A stretch of 64,000 nt of DNA from Cyanobium sp. M30B3 (GCA_018399015.1 CP073761.1:2946465-3010464); one strand, 5' to 3'; shown: positions 27,313 to 37,151, counted from the first letter of the stretch. Translations and numbers: made by a program. The notes: generated by a model not told the origin, from the letters alone.

Positions 27313-27918
27313 TCAGCGCGCCCATTCCGGTTCCTCACCCGGTCGCCACTTGATGTTGCAGCCGATGGCAGGGCGCTGCTCGCCGGGCACCGGCTGGCCG
27401 GCCAGCACGGCGGCGATGGCGGCGCGGATGTCAGCGCCATTGCAGGGCAGCGCGCTGCCGGGGCGGCTGGCATCGAACTGACCCCGGTACACCAGGCGGT
27501 GCTGCTGCGCGGCTTGATCCCAGGCATAGAGAAAGGGATCGGGGGTGCAGGCGGCGCTGAACGCCCTGGCCAGCTGCTGGTCGGCGTCGAACAGGTAGGG
27601 GAAGCCCCAGCCCTGGCCCCGGGCCTGGGCCCGCAGGCCCTCGGGGCCGTCCTGGGGGTGGGTGAGGACGCTGTTGCTGGAAATGGCCAGCAGCTGCAGG
27701 GCCGGAAAATCCCTCTCCAGACGGCCGATCTCAGCCTCCACGTGCTTCACGAACGGGCAGTGGGCGCAGATGAACAGCACCAGCAGCGGCCCCGCCGGCA
27801 GGGGCGGCAGGGGATCGCCGCTCACCGGAACAGCCGTGCGCTGCTGCAGGGCCTCCAACAGCGCCTGGCGGGGCAGGGGCGTGCCCAGCGGCACCATCTG
27901 GGAGGGGGTGAGGGCCAT
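27313..27918 (-). CDS. Thioredoxin-fold peroxiredoxin-like protein (PRX_like1 type)
   Basis: 201 residues. Starts MALTPSQMVPLGTPLP, continues with LLVLFICAHCPFVKHVEAEI where CAHC is the redox-active site, then LLAISSNSV and PYLFDADQQLARAFSAACTPDPFLY. The C-terminal PAIGCNIKWRPGNEP-like end (here GCNIKWRPGEEPEW) is typical of this peroxiredoxin-like group. Likely a thiol-disulphide or peroxide-reducing protein; no signal peptide is visible so it should be cytoplasmic. ATG 27918 is the start; the upstream frame overlaps a lipoprotein gene on the other strand. Confidence 0.86.
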   Translation of the reverse strand: MALTPSQMVPLGTPLPRQALLEALQQRTAVPVSGDPLPPLPAGPLLVLFICAHCPFVKHVEAEIGRLERDFPALQLLAISSNSVLTHPQDGPEGLRAQARGQGWGFPYLFDADQQLARAFSAACTPDPFLYAWDQAAQQHRLVYRGQFDASRPGSALPCNGADIRAAIAAVLAGQPVPGEQRPAIGCNIKWRPGEEPEWAR

Positions 27919-28020
27919 CGATCCAGGGCGGCTGGGCCGAGTGTGGCGCGCAGGTGCCCGGCACTGCACCGCGACCGCAACGGTTGCTGCAACATCAGGG
28001 GCGTTGCCGGCCTGCTGTCG

Positions 28021-28602
28021 ATGCTTCGCCACCCGCCCCTGCGGCGCGTCTGCCTGGGGGTTGCTGCCCTGCTGGGCCTGCTGGCTTCGGGCTGCACGCC
28101 CGCCCACCAGCGGGCCAGCTGGGCCATCTATCCGCTGCCGCGCCAGCAGCCCCACGACGGGGTGGCGGTGGTGAACCAGCCGGATGGCTACGGCCTGCAC
28201 ATCTGGATCGATGCCGACCTCAGCGAGGGCGGCGTCTGTCAGCCCCGCTGGCGGCCGGATGCGGCCCGGCTGTTCAACGGCAATGGCTCGGCGCCATTCA
28301 GCTCCGGCCTGGCCACGCGGGAGGAGTTCTTCCAGGCCGTGGCGCGCCGGGACGTGCGCCGGGTGCTGCGGCGCGAGAGTGAGGCGCTCTGCCGGACACG
28401 GGGACCGCAGCGCAGCTTCCGCTGGCAGGACCCTCCCCGCGAGGCCGGCCAGGTGCGGGAGGAATCCTTCCCCATGCTGCAGGAGCACGAGCTGCTGAGC
28501 GACCCCAAGGCGATCGAGACACTGGAGAATCAGCTGCTCAAACCACCGGCAACACCACCGGCCAGGCCCCCCCAGACCAGGGGCTCCGCCACCCGCCAGT
28601 AG
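28021..28602 (+). CDS. Uncharacterised lipoprotein
   Basis: 193 residues, family not recognised. The N terminus MLRHPPLRRVCLGVAALLG and LLASGC is a lipoprotein signal with the lipobox cysteine at about residue 24, so the protein should be membrane-anchored outside the cytoplasm. The mature part is polar: a tryptophan/proline-rich start (ASWAIYPLPRQQ), GLHIWIDADLSEGGVCQPRW, and a basic helical segment with RRDVRRVLRRESEALC. The C-terminal 24 residues overlap the end of the permuted photolyase on the other strand, so the genes converge tail to tail. Confidence 0.7.
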   Translation: MLRHPPLRRVCLGVAALLGLLASGCTPAHQRASWAIYPLPRQQPHDGVAVVNQPDGYGLHIWIDADLSEGGVCQPRWRPDAARLFNGNGSAPFSSGLATREEFFQAVARRDVRRVLRRESEALCRTRGPQRSFRWQDPPREAGQVREESFPMLQEHELLSDPKAIETLENQLLKPPATPPARPPQTRGSATRQ

Positions 28603-29942
28603 CGCGAGAAGCGGCGCAGGTCAGGGGCACCCTCGCCCTCAATGGGGAGGGCCACGAAGGGCTCGGGCTCCAGCACCTGCAGCGGCAGCACCGTCGCCAC
28701 CCGCCCGGCGATCTGGCGGAAGCGGGGGTCCACAGCCCGGCTGGTGACGATGCCATCGGCGCCGCTGGCCCGGGCTGCCGCCAGCAGTTCGGCGGCCACA
28801 TCGCCCTGGGTCACCGCCACGGGCAGCTCGGCCAGGCACTCCTGCAGGAAGCGCAGCCGCCCTGGCGCCAGCGGTGCGCCGCCCGTGGTGGGGGTGCGGC
28901 CTTCGATCAGCTCCTGGTCGAACACGAACAGGGCCGGAGCGCCGGGGTGGGCACGCAGGGCCGGGTTGGCCGGTCCCAGGGCCTCGCCGTGCAGCCAGAG
29001 CAGCGGCCGCCGCGGCGGGGGCCCGGCGACCGGCGATGGCGGTGACGGTGACGGTGGCTGTGGCTGTGGCTGTGGCTGTGGCTGTGGCTGTGGCTGTGGC
29101 TGCAGCCCTGGAGCGGGACCCGAAGCCTGGGTTGCCGCCGCCGGATCCGGCGGCCGGAACAGGCGCGCCTGCAGCGCCTCGTAGCTCGCCTCGAACGGGC
29201 AGCCGCCGCGGGCCAGCGGACACGCCCGGCAGTACCGCCCGGAACTGAAGCGCTCCAGGTTGGCGCGGTTGAAGATGTAGGGCTTGTGGCTGAAGCTGCT
29301 GGCCACCCACTGCCAGCTGAGGTTGTTGCTGGCGGGGTCGCCATCGAGCAGGTGCTGCAGGAACCAGCGGGCCCCGGCCTGCCAGCGCACCCGCCGCCAG
29401 TGCACCACATAGGCCGCCAGCCACATCCGGGCGTGGTTGTGCAGCCAGCCGGTGCCGATGAGCTCGGCCACGAAGCCGTCGATGCAGGCGAGCCCCGTTG
29501 CCCCTCCGGCGAGATCGGCGGGCAGCCCGGGCGCGTAGGCCCCGGGCGGGTGGCCGGTGCTGAGCGGTTCCCGGTCGACCCAGATGCCCTCGCCCAGCTG
29601 CTGCCAGAGCCGCTGCCAGTAGTCGCGCCAGCCGAGCTCACGGATCAGCGTCTCGCCGGCGCGGCGCTGGGCCGGGCTCCAGCGCCGGGCAGCGGGCGCG
29701 GAGGGGAACAGCTCGCCCTGCAGCGCCGCTTCGGGCTCGCCCGGGGCCCGCAGGCGCTCGAACACCGCGTCGCGCACCTCCGCCAGGGTGAGCACCCCGT
29801 GGCGGATGTAGGGAGAGAGCCGGGTCACGGCCCCATCCAGGTGATTGCGGCTGGCGCCGTAGCGGGCCGGATCGATGGCGGCCAGGCGCTGCTCCGCCGC
29901 CCGGCGGCCGCCCCTGGCGAAGGGATCTGGCCGGGGGGTCAT
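28530..29942 (-). CDS. Circularly permuted photolyase/cryptochrome family protein (FAD domain first, Rossmann domain last)
   Basis: 470 residues. Residues about 10-270 are a photolyase FAD-binding domain: SRNHLDGAVTRLSPYIRHGV, RELGWRDYWQRLW, TGWLHNHARMWLAAYVVHW and LDGDPASNNLSWQWVASSFS. A cysteine-bearing end, YCRACPLARGGCPFEASYEA, follows. After a Pro-Gln repeat linker (about 285-310) comes a domain that matches the normally N-terminal antenna domain: RPLLWLHGEALGPANPAL, ALFVFDQELIE, RLRFLQECLAELP, and TQGDVAAELL then SGADGIVTSRAVDP. These line up one-to-one with the same segments in the photolyase at 24486, so domain order is swapped. Cysteines suggest a possible 4Fe-4S site. ATG 29942 is chosen. 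Function (repair or signalling) unknown. Confidence 0.85.
   Translation of the reverse strand: MTPRPDPFARGGRRAAEQRLAAIDPARYGASRNHLDGAVTRLSPYIRHGVLTLAEVRDAVFERLRAPGEPEAALQGELFPSAPAARRWSPAQRRAGETLIRELGWRDYWQRLWQQLGEGIWVDREPLSTGHPPGAYAPGLPADLAGGATGLACIDGFVAELIGTGWLHNHARMWLAAYVVHWRRVRWQAGARWFLQHLLDGDPASNNLSWQWVASSFSHKPYIFNRANLERFSSGRYCRACPLARGGCPFEASYEALQARLFRPPDPAAATQASGPAPGLQPQPQPQPQPQPQPQPPSPSPPSPVAGPPPRRPLLWLHGEALGPANPALRAHPGAPALFVFDQELIEGRTPTTGGAPLAPGRLRFLQECLAELPVAVTQGDVAAELLAAARASGADGIVTSRAVDPRFRQIAGRVATVLPLQVLEPEPFVALPIEGEGAPDLRRFSRYWRVAEPLVWGGLAGGVAGGLSS
29056..29103. repeat. Hexanucleotide repeat (GGCTGT)7 encoding a Pro-Gln linker
   Basis: Seven exact GGCTGT units at 29056-29097 plus a partial copy, flanked on the left by two GGTGAC units. 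On the coding (minus) strand it reads CAG CCA repeats, giving an alternating Gln-Pro linker between the two domains of the permuted photolyase. Six-base units keep the frame when copy number changes. Confidence 0.95.
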
Positions 29943-29980
29943 GCTGGATCCTGGGCAGCGGCGTCTGGCTCGATCACGCC

Positions 29981-31084
29981 TCAATCACCATCTGGCTGGC
30001 CATCGCTGGTCTGCGCTGCGGGCAACGGCGCCTGGGTCGGTGGGGGCAACACCTCCAACTCGGGCGGGTTGGGCGCCGTTTCCGGGCCGATCAGGTCCAC
30101 GGCGGTGCGTTGCACGACCAGCCGGAAGCGCAGGGGCGCCTGAATGCGGTTGATGAAGGCCTGCACATCCGCCACTTGCCGGGAGGTGGGCAGGGACGGG
30201 TCCGTCACCCGCACCCGGGCCCGGATCAGCGGCGGGTTCTGGTTCCAGTCGATGGAGAGTCCAACCAGATCGATGGCGGGATCACTGCCGAGGGTGATCG
30301 TGCTGCTGCGCAGCTTCTGTTCAACCGCCACCTCAAGCTGCTGGGCCTTGGTCTCCTGGCGGGCCTGCTGCAGCAGGCGAACGAAGCTGCTGCCCAGCGG
30401 AATCACCAGCAGGGCGGTGAGGGCCAGGCTGGTGAGGCCGAGCCTGCTGTGAAACAGGCGGCCTCGGTACACCGGCACCAGCGTGCCCAGCGCCGCCATC
30501 GCCCCCACCATGATCCCCAGCAGATTGGTGGTGAACAGCAGCAGCGCCCCGTAGGCCTGGATCCAGAAGGAGGAGGCCAGCAGGACACCCACCACGCACA
30601 TCGGGGGAACCAGGGCCACGGCGATCGCCAGGCCGGCCAGGGCCGAAATCGCATCCTTCCTCAATTTGGCGAACATCGCCACCGCTCCGGCCACCAGGGC
30701 CACCCCCAGGTCCAGCAGGTTGGGGCTGGTGCGGTTGATCACCTCGCTGCCGAAGCTGGGGAAGGCCACCAGATGCCCCACCGCCATCGCCAGCAGCACG
30801 CAGATCACCACACCCAGCATCAGGGTGCGCAGGGCCCGCAGGAACATCGGCAGGCGTCCCTGCAGGATCTCGAAGGCCATTGCCTGCAGCGGCAGGATCC
30901 AGGGGGCCACCACCATGGCCCCGATCACCACCCCGGGGCTGTTGGCCAGCAGGCCCAGGGTGGCGATCAGGGTGGCACCCACGGTGAGCACCACGAACAC
31001 CTGGCTGAAACTGGCCTCGCGCTCAAACTCCCCGCGCAGGGCGTCGAGCCGGGCGGCGTCGAGCGGGAGCATGCCACTGCGCAT
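29981..31084 (-). CDS. DUF389 integral membrane protein
   Basis: 367 residues, TIGR00341/DUF389 type with no established function. Five or six hydrophobic helices occupy residues about 25-225: FVVLTVGATLIATLGLL, GVVIGAMVVAPWILPLQAMA, LMLGVVICVLLAMAVGHL, LGVALVAGAVAMFAKLR and ALAGLAIAVALVPPMCVVGV. The NSPGVVIGAMVVAPWILPL and LVPPMCVVG segments are the family hallmark. A soluble C-terminal half (RQETKAQQLEVAVEQKL onward) ends in a low-complexity proline-rich tail. Starts at ATG 31084; its end meets the photolyase homologue start region with only four bases shared or fewer. Confidence 0.88.
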   Translation of the reverse strand: MRSGMLPLDAARLDALRGEFEREASFSQVFVVLTVGATLIATLGLLANSPGVVIGAMVVAPWILPLQAMAFEILQGRLPMFLRALRTLMLGVVICVLLAMAVGHLVAFPSFGSEVINRTSPNLLDLGVALVAGAVAMFAKLRKDAISALAGLAIAVALVPPMCVVGVLLASSFWIQAYGALLLFTTNLLGIMVGAMAALGTLVPVYRGRLFHSRLGLTSLALTALLVIPLGSSFVRLLQQARQETKAQQLEVAVEQKLRSSTITLGSDPAIDLVGLSIDWNQNPPLIRARVRVTDPSLPTSRQVADVQAFINRIQAPLRFRLVVQRTAVDLIGPETAPNPPELEVLPPPTQAPLPAAQTSDGQPDGD

Positions 31085-31244
31085 CAGGTCTCGCGGCTGG
31101 AGAGGCAGGGGACACGCGATTTGATGCTAGGTAGGCCTCCGGACTGCGGGCAACGCGTCCCTTCGAGGGGCCCATCCGCCCGGGCGGGGGCGGGGGCCGG
31201 CTGCCGCCCCTGCGGGAGAATCGAGCCAATACAACCGGCTCCCC

Positions 31245-32027
31245 ATGCTTCTCGATCTGCGCGGCAAGAAAGCCCTGGTCACCGGCATCGCCAACAACAA
31301 GTCGATCGCCTGGGGCATCGCCCAGCAGCTGCATGCCGCCGGCTGTGAGCTGGGCGTCACCTATCTGCCCGATGAGAAGGGCCGCTTCGAGGGCAAGGTG
31401 CGCGACCTCACCGCCCCGCTGGCTCCCACCCTGTTCGAGCCCCTCAACGTGCAGGAGCCGACCCAGATCGCTGCGGTGTTCAGCAGGGTGCAGGAGCAGT
31501 GGGGCTCGATCGACGTGCTGGTGCACTGCCTGGCCTTCGCCGGCAAGGAGGAACTGATCGGCGACTACAGCGCCATCTCCCCCGAGGGCTTCGCCCGGGC
31601 CCTGGAGGTGAGCGCCTACTCCCTGGCCCCGCTGTGCCGCTACGCCAAACCCCTGTTCAACCCCGGCGGCAGCGTGATCACCCTCAGCTACCTGGGCGCC
31701 GAGCGCGCCATCCCCAACTACAACGTGATGGGCGTGGCCAAGGCGGCCCTGGAGGCCTCGGTGCGTTACCTGGCGGCCGAGCTGGGCCCGGAGCGGCAGG
31801 TGCGCGTGAACGCCATCAGCGCCGGCCCGATCCGCACCTTGGCGAGTTCGGCGATCGGCGGCATCCTCGACATGATCCACAACGTGGAGGAGAAAGCCCC
31901 CCTGCGCCGCACCGTGACCCAGGACGAGGTGGGCAACGCCGCCGCCTTTCTGGCCAGCCCCCTGGCCAGCGGCATCACCGGCCAGGTGCTGTATGTGGAC
32001 GCCGGCTACTGCATCACGGGGATGTGA
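31245..32027 (+). CDS. fabI: Enoyl-[acyl-carrier-protein] reductase (NADH)
   Basis: 260 residues. Final reduction in each fatty-acid elongation cycle. FabI-specific features: GKKALVTGIANNKSIAWGIA with the nucleotide-binding loop, LVHCLAFAGKEELIGDY, the catalytic YNVMGVAKAALEASVRY with the Tyr-x6-Lys pattern (first Tyr in AIPNYNVMG), RVNAISAGPIRTLASSAI and TGQVLYVDAGYCITGM. Divergent from the DUF389 gene across a 160-base gap. Confidence 0.96.
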   Translation: MLLDLRGKKALVTGIANNKSIAWGIAQQLHAAGCELGVTYLPDEKGRFEGKVRDLTAPLAPTLFEPLNVQEPTQIAAVFSRVQEQWGSIDVLVHCLAFAGKEELIGDYSAISPEGFARALEVSAYSLAPLCRYAKPLFNPGGSVITLSYLGAERAIPNYNVMGVAKAALEASVRYLAAELGPERQVRVNAISAGPIRTLASSAIGGILDMIHNVEEKAPLRRTVTQDEVGNAAAFLASPLASGITGQVLYVDAGYCITGM

Positions 32028-32031
32028 AGGC

Positions 32032-32196
32032 TCAACCCCGCTGGTGACGGGCGAGGCTGGCGGGGGAGAACAGGAAGCCCTCCGCACGGGCGATGGCCAC
32101 CACGGCGCTGCCATCAGCGGCGGCATCGATCTGCTGCTGGAGGGCAGGGGTGGCCTGAGCCTTGGCCAGAAAAGCAATTAGCTGTGCTTTTGACAT
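32032..32196 (-). CDS. Short Nif11-like leader-peptide family protein
   Basis: 54 residues. The sequence [20 protein letters not shown] continuing [20 protein letters not shown] fits the Nif11/N11P leader domain (helical, with the A-x-D and IAxxxGF pattern). In many cyanobacteria this leader precedes a Gly-Gly site and a core peptide in RiPP precursors. Here it stops at ASLARHQRG, without Gly-Gly or a cysteine-rich core, so it is either an orphan or a regulatory relative. ATG 32196 is clear; divergent from hisB (103-base gap). Confidence 0.72.
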   Translation of the reverse strand: MSKAQLIAFLAKAQATPALQQQIDAAADGSAVVAIARAEGFLFSPASLARHQRG

Positions 32197-32299
32197 TGAG
32201 ATTGCCAATAAGTTCGCCTTAACCCTAGGCCGTCGTCGCCGGCCCGTGCCCCGGCATGATCGAGAGCTTCGATCCAGAGCCCCCAGGGCGGGGACAGCC

Positions 32300-32905
32300 A
32301 TGCGCACGGGCACCATCCACCGCGTCACCGGCGAAACCGAGGTGCGCGTGCAGCTGAACCTCGACGGCACGGGCCGCTGCCAGGCCAGCACCGGCGTGCC
32401 CTTTCTCGATCACATGCTCCACCAGATCAGCAGCCACGGCCTGATCGACCTGGAGATCAGCGCCACGGGCGACACCCACATCGACGACCACCACACCAAC
32501 GAGGACGTGGGCATCGCCTTCGGCCAGGCCCTGGCCCAGGCCCTGGGCGAGCGGCGCGGCATCCACCGCTTCGGCCACTTCGTGGCGCCGCTGGATGAGG
32601 CCCTGGTGCAGGTGGCGCTCGACTGCAGCGGCCGCCCGCACCTCAGCTACAGCCTGCAGATCCCGGCCCAGAAGATCGGCAGCTACGACACCGAGCTGGT
32701 GAAGGAGTTCTTCGTGGCGGTGGTGAACAACAGCGGCCTCACCCTGCACATCCGCCAGCTGGATGGGGCCAACTCCCACCACATCGTGGAGGCCTGCTTC
32801 AAGGCCTTCGCCCGGGCGCTGCGCCTGGCCACCGAGATCGACCCCCGCCGCGCCGGTGCCGTGCCCAGCAGCAAGGGGGTGCTGGAGCAGGCCGGCGCCC
32901 AGTAG
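32300..32905 (+). CDS. hisB: Imidazoleglycerol-phosphate dehydratase
   Basis: 201 residues. Sixth step of histidine synthesis, removing water from imidazole glycerol phosphate at a Mn-binding site. The signature histidine/aspartate clusters are [31 protein letters not shown] and the later [19 protein letters not shown] 32300 starts the protein immediately before [19 protein letters not shown]; the frame upstream is not conserved. A histidine biosynthesis gene near hisS is a coincidence of position rather than an operon, since hisS is on the other strand. Confidence 0.95.
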   Translation: MRTGTIHRVTGETEVRVQLNLDGTGRCQASTGVPFLDHMLHQISSHGLIDLEISATGDTHIDDHHTNEDVGIAFGQALAQALGERRGIHRFGHFVAPLDEALVQVALDCSGRPHLSYSLQIPAQKIGSYDTELVKEFFVAVVNNSGLTLHIRQLDGANSHHIVEACFKAFARALRLATEIDPRRAGAVPSSKGVLEQAGAQ

Positions 32906-32909
32906 GGCC

Positions 32910-33764
32910 TCAGCCCAGGGGTGGGCGGGCCCAGAGAAACAGGCCGTGGCGGTTGGCCTCGGCCATGGTGAGCTCGGTGTCGAGCAGCAGGGCGCCGCGG
33001 GCTTCCCAGGCGATCCCCGCCAGACCGGCGGCAGCGGCCTTGGCCACGGTGATGGGCCCGATCGCCGGCAGGTCCATGCGGCGGTCCTGATGGAGCTTCG
33101 GTGCCTTGTAGAGCACGCCGGAGCGGCTGCCGGCGGGCTGGTCGTCCCGGGTGGCGGCCACCCACTCGAGCATGGCGTCGGTGCCGGGCAGGGATTCGGT
33201 GGCCAGGCAGAGTCCGCCGGCCACCACGGCCCCCTGGCCCACGTCCACCGCCGAGATCGCCTCCACGATGTAGGCCGCCCGCTCCACATCGGCGCGATCC
33301 TGGTCGCTGGGAACCTTGCTGGCGTACAGGCCCGGCTCGGGCAGGAGGCTGGGGGCCACGTCCTCCACGCCCACCACCTCCAGGCCGAGCTCCTCGATGA
33401 TCTCCGCCAGGGCCCGCAGGGAGGCGTCGTCCCCCTTGCGCAGGGAGGCCAGGATCCGCGGAGCGGCCAGCAGGGTGGAGCTCTCGAAACGCAGGGGATT
33501 GAGATGGCGGGGACGATGGAACTTGCCCACCATCACCACCTGGCGGACTCCCCGCGCCTCCAGGGAGCGGAAGAAGGAGATCGCGCGCTCGAAATAAAAC
33601 TCCTCCGCATCCTCGAGATCCACCGGGATGCCGTGGGGGTGGCAGCAGAGGTGGGACCGGCCGGCCGCGCTGAGGGCCTGGGAGAGCAGGCCGGGCAGCA
33701 CTCCTGAACCGGCGATGATCGCGAGGTTGGGATCACCCATCCGGGCCGGCTGCAACCGCTGCAT
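32910..33764 (-). CDS. lpxI: UDP-2,3-diacylglucosamine pyrophosphatase LpxI
   Basis: About 284 residues, DUF1009/LpxI family, which makes lipid X for LpxB in bacteria lacking LpxH. Motifs: LAIIAGSGVLPGLLSQAL at the start, MVGKFHRP, LRALAEIIEELGLEVVG, GLCLATESLPGTDAMLEWV and VLYKAPKLHQDRRMDLPAIG, with a C-terminal LLLDTELTMAEANRHGLFLW. Start ATG 33764 is used; ATG 33740 is equally possible. It follows hisS in the same direction (64-base gap). It complements lpxB and lpxK at 5392-7531. Confidence 0.92.
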   Translation of the reverse strand: MQRLQPARMGDPNLAIIAGSGVLPGLLSQALSAAGRSHLCCHPHGIPVDLEDAEEFYFERAISFFRSLEARGVRQVVMVGKFHRPRHLNPLRFESSTLLAAPRILASLRKGDDASLRALAEIIEELGLEVVGVEDVAPSLLPEPGLYASKVPSDQDRADVERAAYIVEAISAVDVGQGAVVAGGLCLATESLPGTDAMLEWVAATRDDQPAGSRSGVLYKAPKLHQDRRMDLPAIGPITVAKAAAAGLAGIAWEARGALLLDTELTMAEANRHGLFLWARPPLG

Positions 33765-33828
33765 CGTGCCTGCAGTCAACTGCCCCGGAGCGGGACACGC
33801 CCCCCGGGAGTGGACACGTGCTGGGGCG

Positions 33829-35091
33829 TCATGTCCGGCAGGCCTGGAGCAGGTGCCGGGGCACGTCCCCCAGGCTGAGCCGCTGCTCGGCAGCCTCGGC
33901 CCGCAGGTCCTTGAGCCGCACCACCCCCGCGGCCGTCTCGCCATCGCCGATCACGGCCGCGAAGCGGGCGCCGGAGCGATCGGCGCGCTTGAACTGCTTG
34001 GCGAAGGCGGCGCCACTGGCATCCCACTCCACCGCCAGGCCGGCGGCCCGGCAGGAGCGGGCCAGCGGAACCGCCAGGGCCTCGGCCGCCTCACCCCGGC
34101 TCACCACGTAGAGGTCCAGCGGCTGCGCGGGGGGCGCGCTGGCCTGGCTGAGCAGCAGCACCAGCCGCTCCAGGCCCAGGGCCCAGCCGATCGCCGGGGT
34201 GGGCGGGCCGCCGAGCTGCTGCACCAGGCCGTCGTAGCGGCCGCCGCCACACACCGTGGCCTGGGCCCCGAGCTGGCTGCTGGTGATCTCAAAGGCGGTG
34301 TGGCTGTAGTAGTCGAGACCGCGCACCAGCCGGGGATTGAGCTGGAAGGGGATGCCCAGAGCCTCCAGCCCCCGGCGCACGGCCGCGAAGCGCTCGTGAC
34401 TCTCGCCGCTGAGGGCATCGGCGAGGGTGGGGGCACCGGCCAGCAGGGCCTGGGTGCCTGGATTCTTGGAATCGAGCACCCGCAGGGGGTTGGCGTGGAT
34501 GCGGGCCTGGGAGTCGGGATCGAGCTGATCGCGGTGGGCCTCCAGCCAGGCCACCAGCTCCGTTCGGTAGCGCGCCCGGTCGTCGGCGCTGCCGAGGGTG
34601 TTGAGCTCCAGGGCCAGGCCGCCCACGCCCAGATCGGCCAGCAGGTCCCAGGCGATGGCGATCGCCTCCACATCGCTGCGGGCATCGGCAAAGCCGAGCA
34701 ACTCCAGGCCGATCTGGTGGAACTGGCGCTGGCGGCCGGCCTGGGGCCGCTCATAGCGGAACATCGGCCCGCCATACCAGAGCCGCTGCGCCCCCTGGCT
34801 GAGCAGGCCGTGCTGGATGGCGGCCCGCACCACCGAGGCGGTGCCCTCGGGCCGCAGGGTGCAGCTGCGCTCGCCGCGGTCGAGGAAGGTGTACATCTCC
34901 TTGCCCACCACATCGGTGGCCTCGCCGATGCCGCGGGCGAACAGCTCGGTGACCTCCAGCAGCGGCGTGCGGATCTCCTGCACGGCCGCCCGCTGGAAGT
35001 GGGCGCGGGCCGTGGCCTCCACGTGCTGCCAGAGCGGGGTCTGCTCGGGCAGCAGATCAACCATGCCGCGCAGGCTCTGGAGCGAGGCCAA
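33829..35091 (-). CDS. hisS: Histidyl-tRNA synthetase
   Basis: 420 residues. Class II synthetase charging tRNA-His. Core motifs: [19 protein letters not shown] (motif 1), [14 protein letters not shown] and [19 protein letters not shown] (motif 2), the histidine-specific [15 protein letters not shown], and [15 protein letters not shown] (motif 3 region). C-terminal anticodon-binding domain ([18 protein letters not shown] onward) is complete. Length is normal. Confidence 0.96.
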   Translation of the reverse strand: MASLQSLRGMVDLLPEQTPLWQHVEATARAHFQRAAVQEIRTPLLEVTELFARGIGEATDVVGKEMYTFLDRGERSCTLRPEGTASVVRAAIQHGLLSQGAQRLWYGGPMFRYERPQAGRQRQFHQIGLELLGFADARSDVEAIAIAWDLLADLGVGGLALELNTLGSADDRARYRTELVAWLEAHRDQLDPDSQARIHANPLRVLDSKNPGTQALLAGAPTLADALSGESHERFAAVRRGLEALGIPFQLNPRLVRGLDYYSHTAFEITSSQLGAQATVCGGGRYDGLVQQLGGPPTPAIGWALGLERLVLLLSQASAPPAQPLDLYVVSRGEAAEALAVPLARSCRAAGLAVEWDASGAAFAKQFKRADRSGARFAAVIGDGETAAGVVRLKDLRAEAAEQRLSLGDVPRHLLQACRT

Positions 35092-35133
35092 TCGGTTCAG
35101 GGCAAGTGGGGCGAGTCTGCCTGGCGACGCGGA

Positions 35134-36159
35134 TCAGCCGGCGTACTGGCGGTACCAGGCGGCGAAGCGCTCCACCCCCTGGCGCAGCGGCGTGGAGGGC
35201 CGGAAGCCCACCCAGGCCTCCAGGGCCCGGGTGTCGGCGGCGGTGGCCTCCACATCCCCCGGCTGCATCGGCTCCAGCTGCAGGATCGCCGGCCGCTCCA
35301 GGGCCCGCTCCAGCTCGGCGATGAACTGGAGCAGCTCCTCGGGCTGGGCGTTGCCGATGTTGAACAGGCGGTGCGGCGCCCAGCTGGTGGCCGGATCCGG
35401 CAGCGCGGCATCGAAGTGGGGATTGGCCGTGGCCGGCTTGTCGAGGCAGCGGATCACCCCCTCGACGATGTCGTCGATGTAGGTGAAATCGCGGCGCATG
35501 CGCCCGTGGTTGAACACGCGGATCGGCTCTCCGGCCCGGATGGCCCGGGCAAACAGCATCGGCGCCATGTCCGGCCGGCCCCAGGGGCCGTACACAGTGA
35601 AAAAGCGCAGGCCGGTGGCCGGCAGCCCGTACAGATGGCTGTAGGTGTGGGCCATCAGCTCGTTGGCCTTCTTGGTGGCGGCATACAGGCTCACCGGATG
35701 GTTCACCGGCTGCGATTCCGCAAACGGCAGGTTGCGGTTACCGCCGTACACCGAGCTGCTGCTGGCATACACCAGGTGCTCCACCTGCTGGTGGCGGCAA
35801 CCCTCCAGCACGTGGCCCATGGCCACCAGGTTGCTCTGCACGTAGGCGCCGGGGTTCTCCAGGGAGTAGCGCACCCCGGCCTGGGCCGCCAGGTGGATCA
35901 CCCGGCTGGGGGCCACGGCCGCCAGCAGCGCCGCCAGCGCCGGACCATCGGCCAGGTGGAGCTGGTGAAACCGCCAGGCGCTCGGGCAGCCGCTGGCAGC
36001 GACTTGCGCCCCCAGCCGCTCCAGCCGCGCGCGCTTGAGGGCGGGGTCGTAATAGGGGTTGAGGTTGTCGACCCCCACCACCTGCTCGCCACGGTCCAGC
36101 AGCCGCTCGCACACGGCAGCTCCGATGAAGCCGGCGGCGCCGGTGACGAGAACGGTCAT
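35134..36159 (-). CDS. NAD-dependent epimerase, UDP-glucuronate 4-epimerase type
   Basis: 341 residues. Short-chain dehydrogenase-type enzyme: TVLVTGAAGFIGAAVCERLL (NAD loop), DNLNPYYDPALKRARL, LAAQAGVRYSLENPGAYVQS, YASSSSVYGGN and the catalytic YAATKKANELMAHTY. These are typical of the WbnF/CapI group that converts UDP-glucuronate to UDP-galacturonate. It lies just after the UDP-xylose synthase and UDP-glucose dehydrogenase genes, whose product is its substrate. ATG 36159 is preferred because it starts directly before the NAD loop. Confidence 0.88.
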   Translation of the reverse strand: MTVLVTGAAGFIGAAVCERLLDRGEQVVGVDNLNPYYDPALKRARLERLGAQVAASGCPSAWRFHQLHLADGPALAALLAAVAPSRVIHLAAQAGVRYSLENPGAYVQSNLVAMGHVLEGCRHQQVEHLVYASSSSVYGGNRNLPFAESQPVNHPVSLYAATKKANELMAHTYSHLYGLPATGLRFFTVYGPWGRPDMAPMLFARAIRAGEPIRVFNHGRMRRDFTYIDDIVEGVIRCLDKPATANPHFDAALPDPATSWAPHRLFNIGNAQPEELLQFIAELERALERPAILQLEPMQPGDVEATAADTRALEAWVGFRPSTPLRQGVERFAAWYRQYAG

Positions 36160-36187
36160 CGCCGCTGGCCGCACCCGTGGCTCAGCA

Positions 36188-37147
<960 letters not shown>

Positions 37148-37151
37148 GGTC

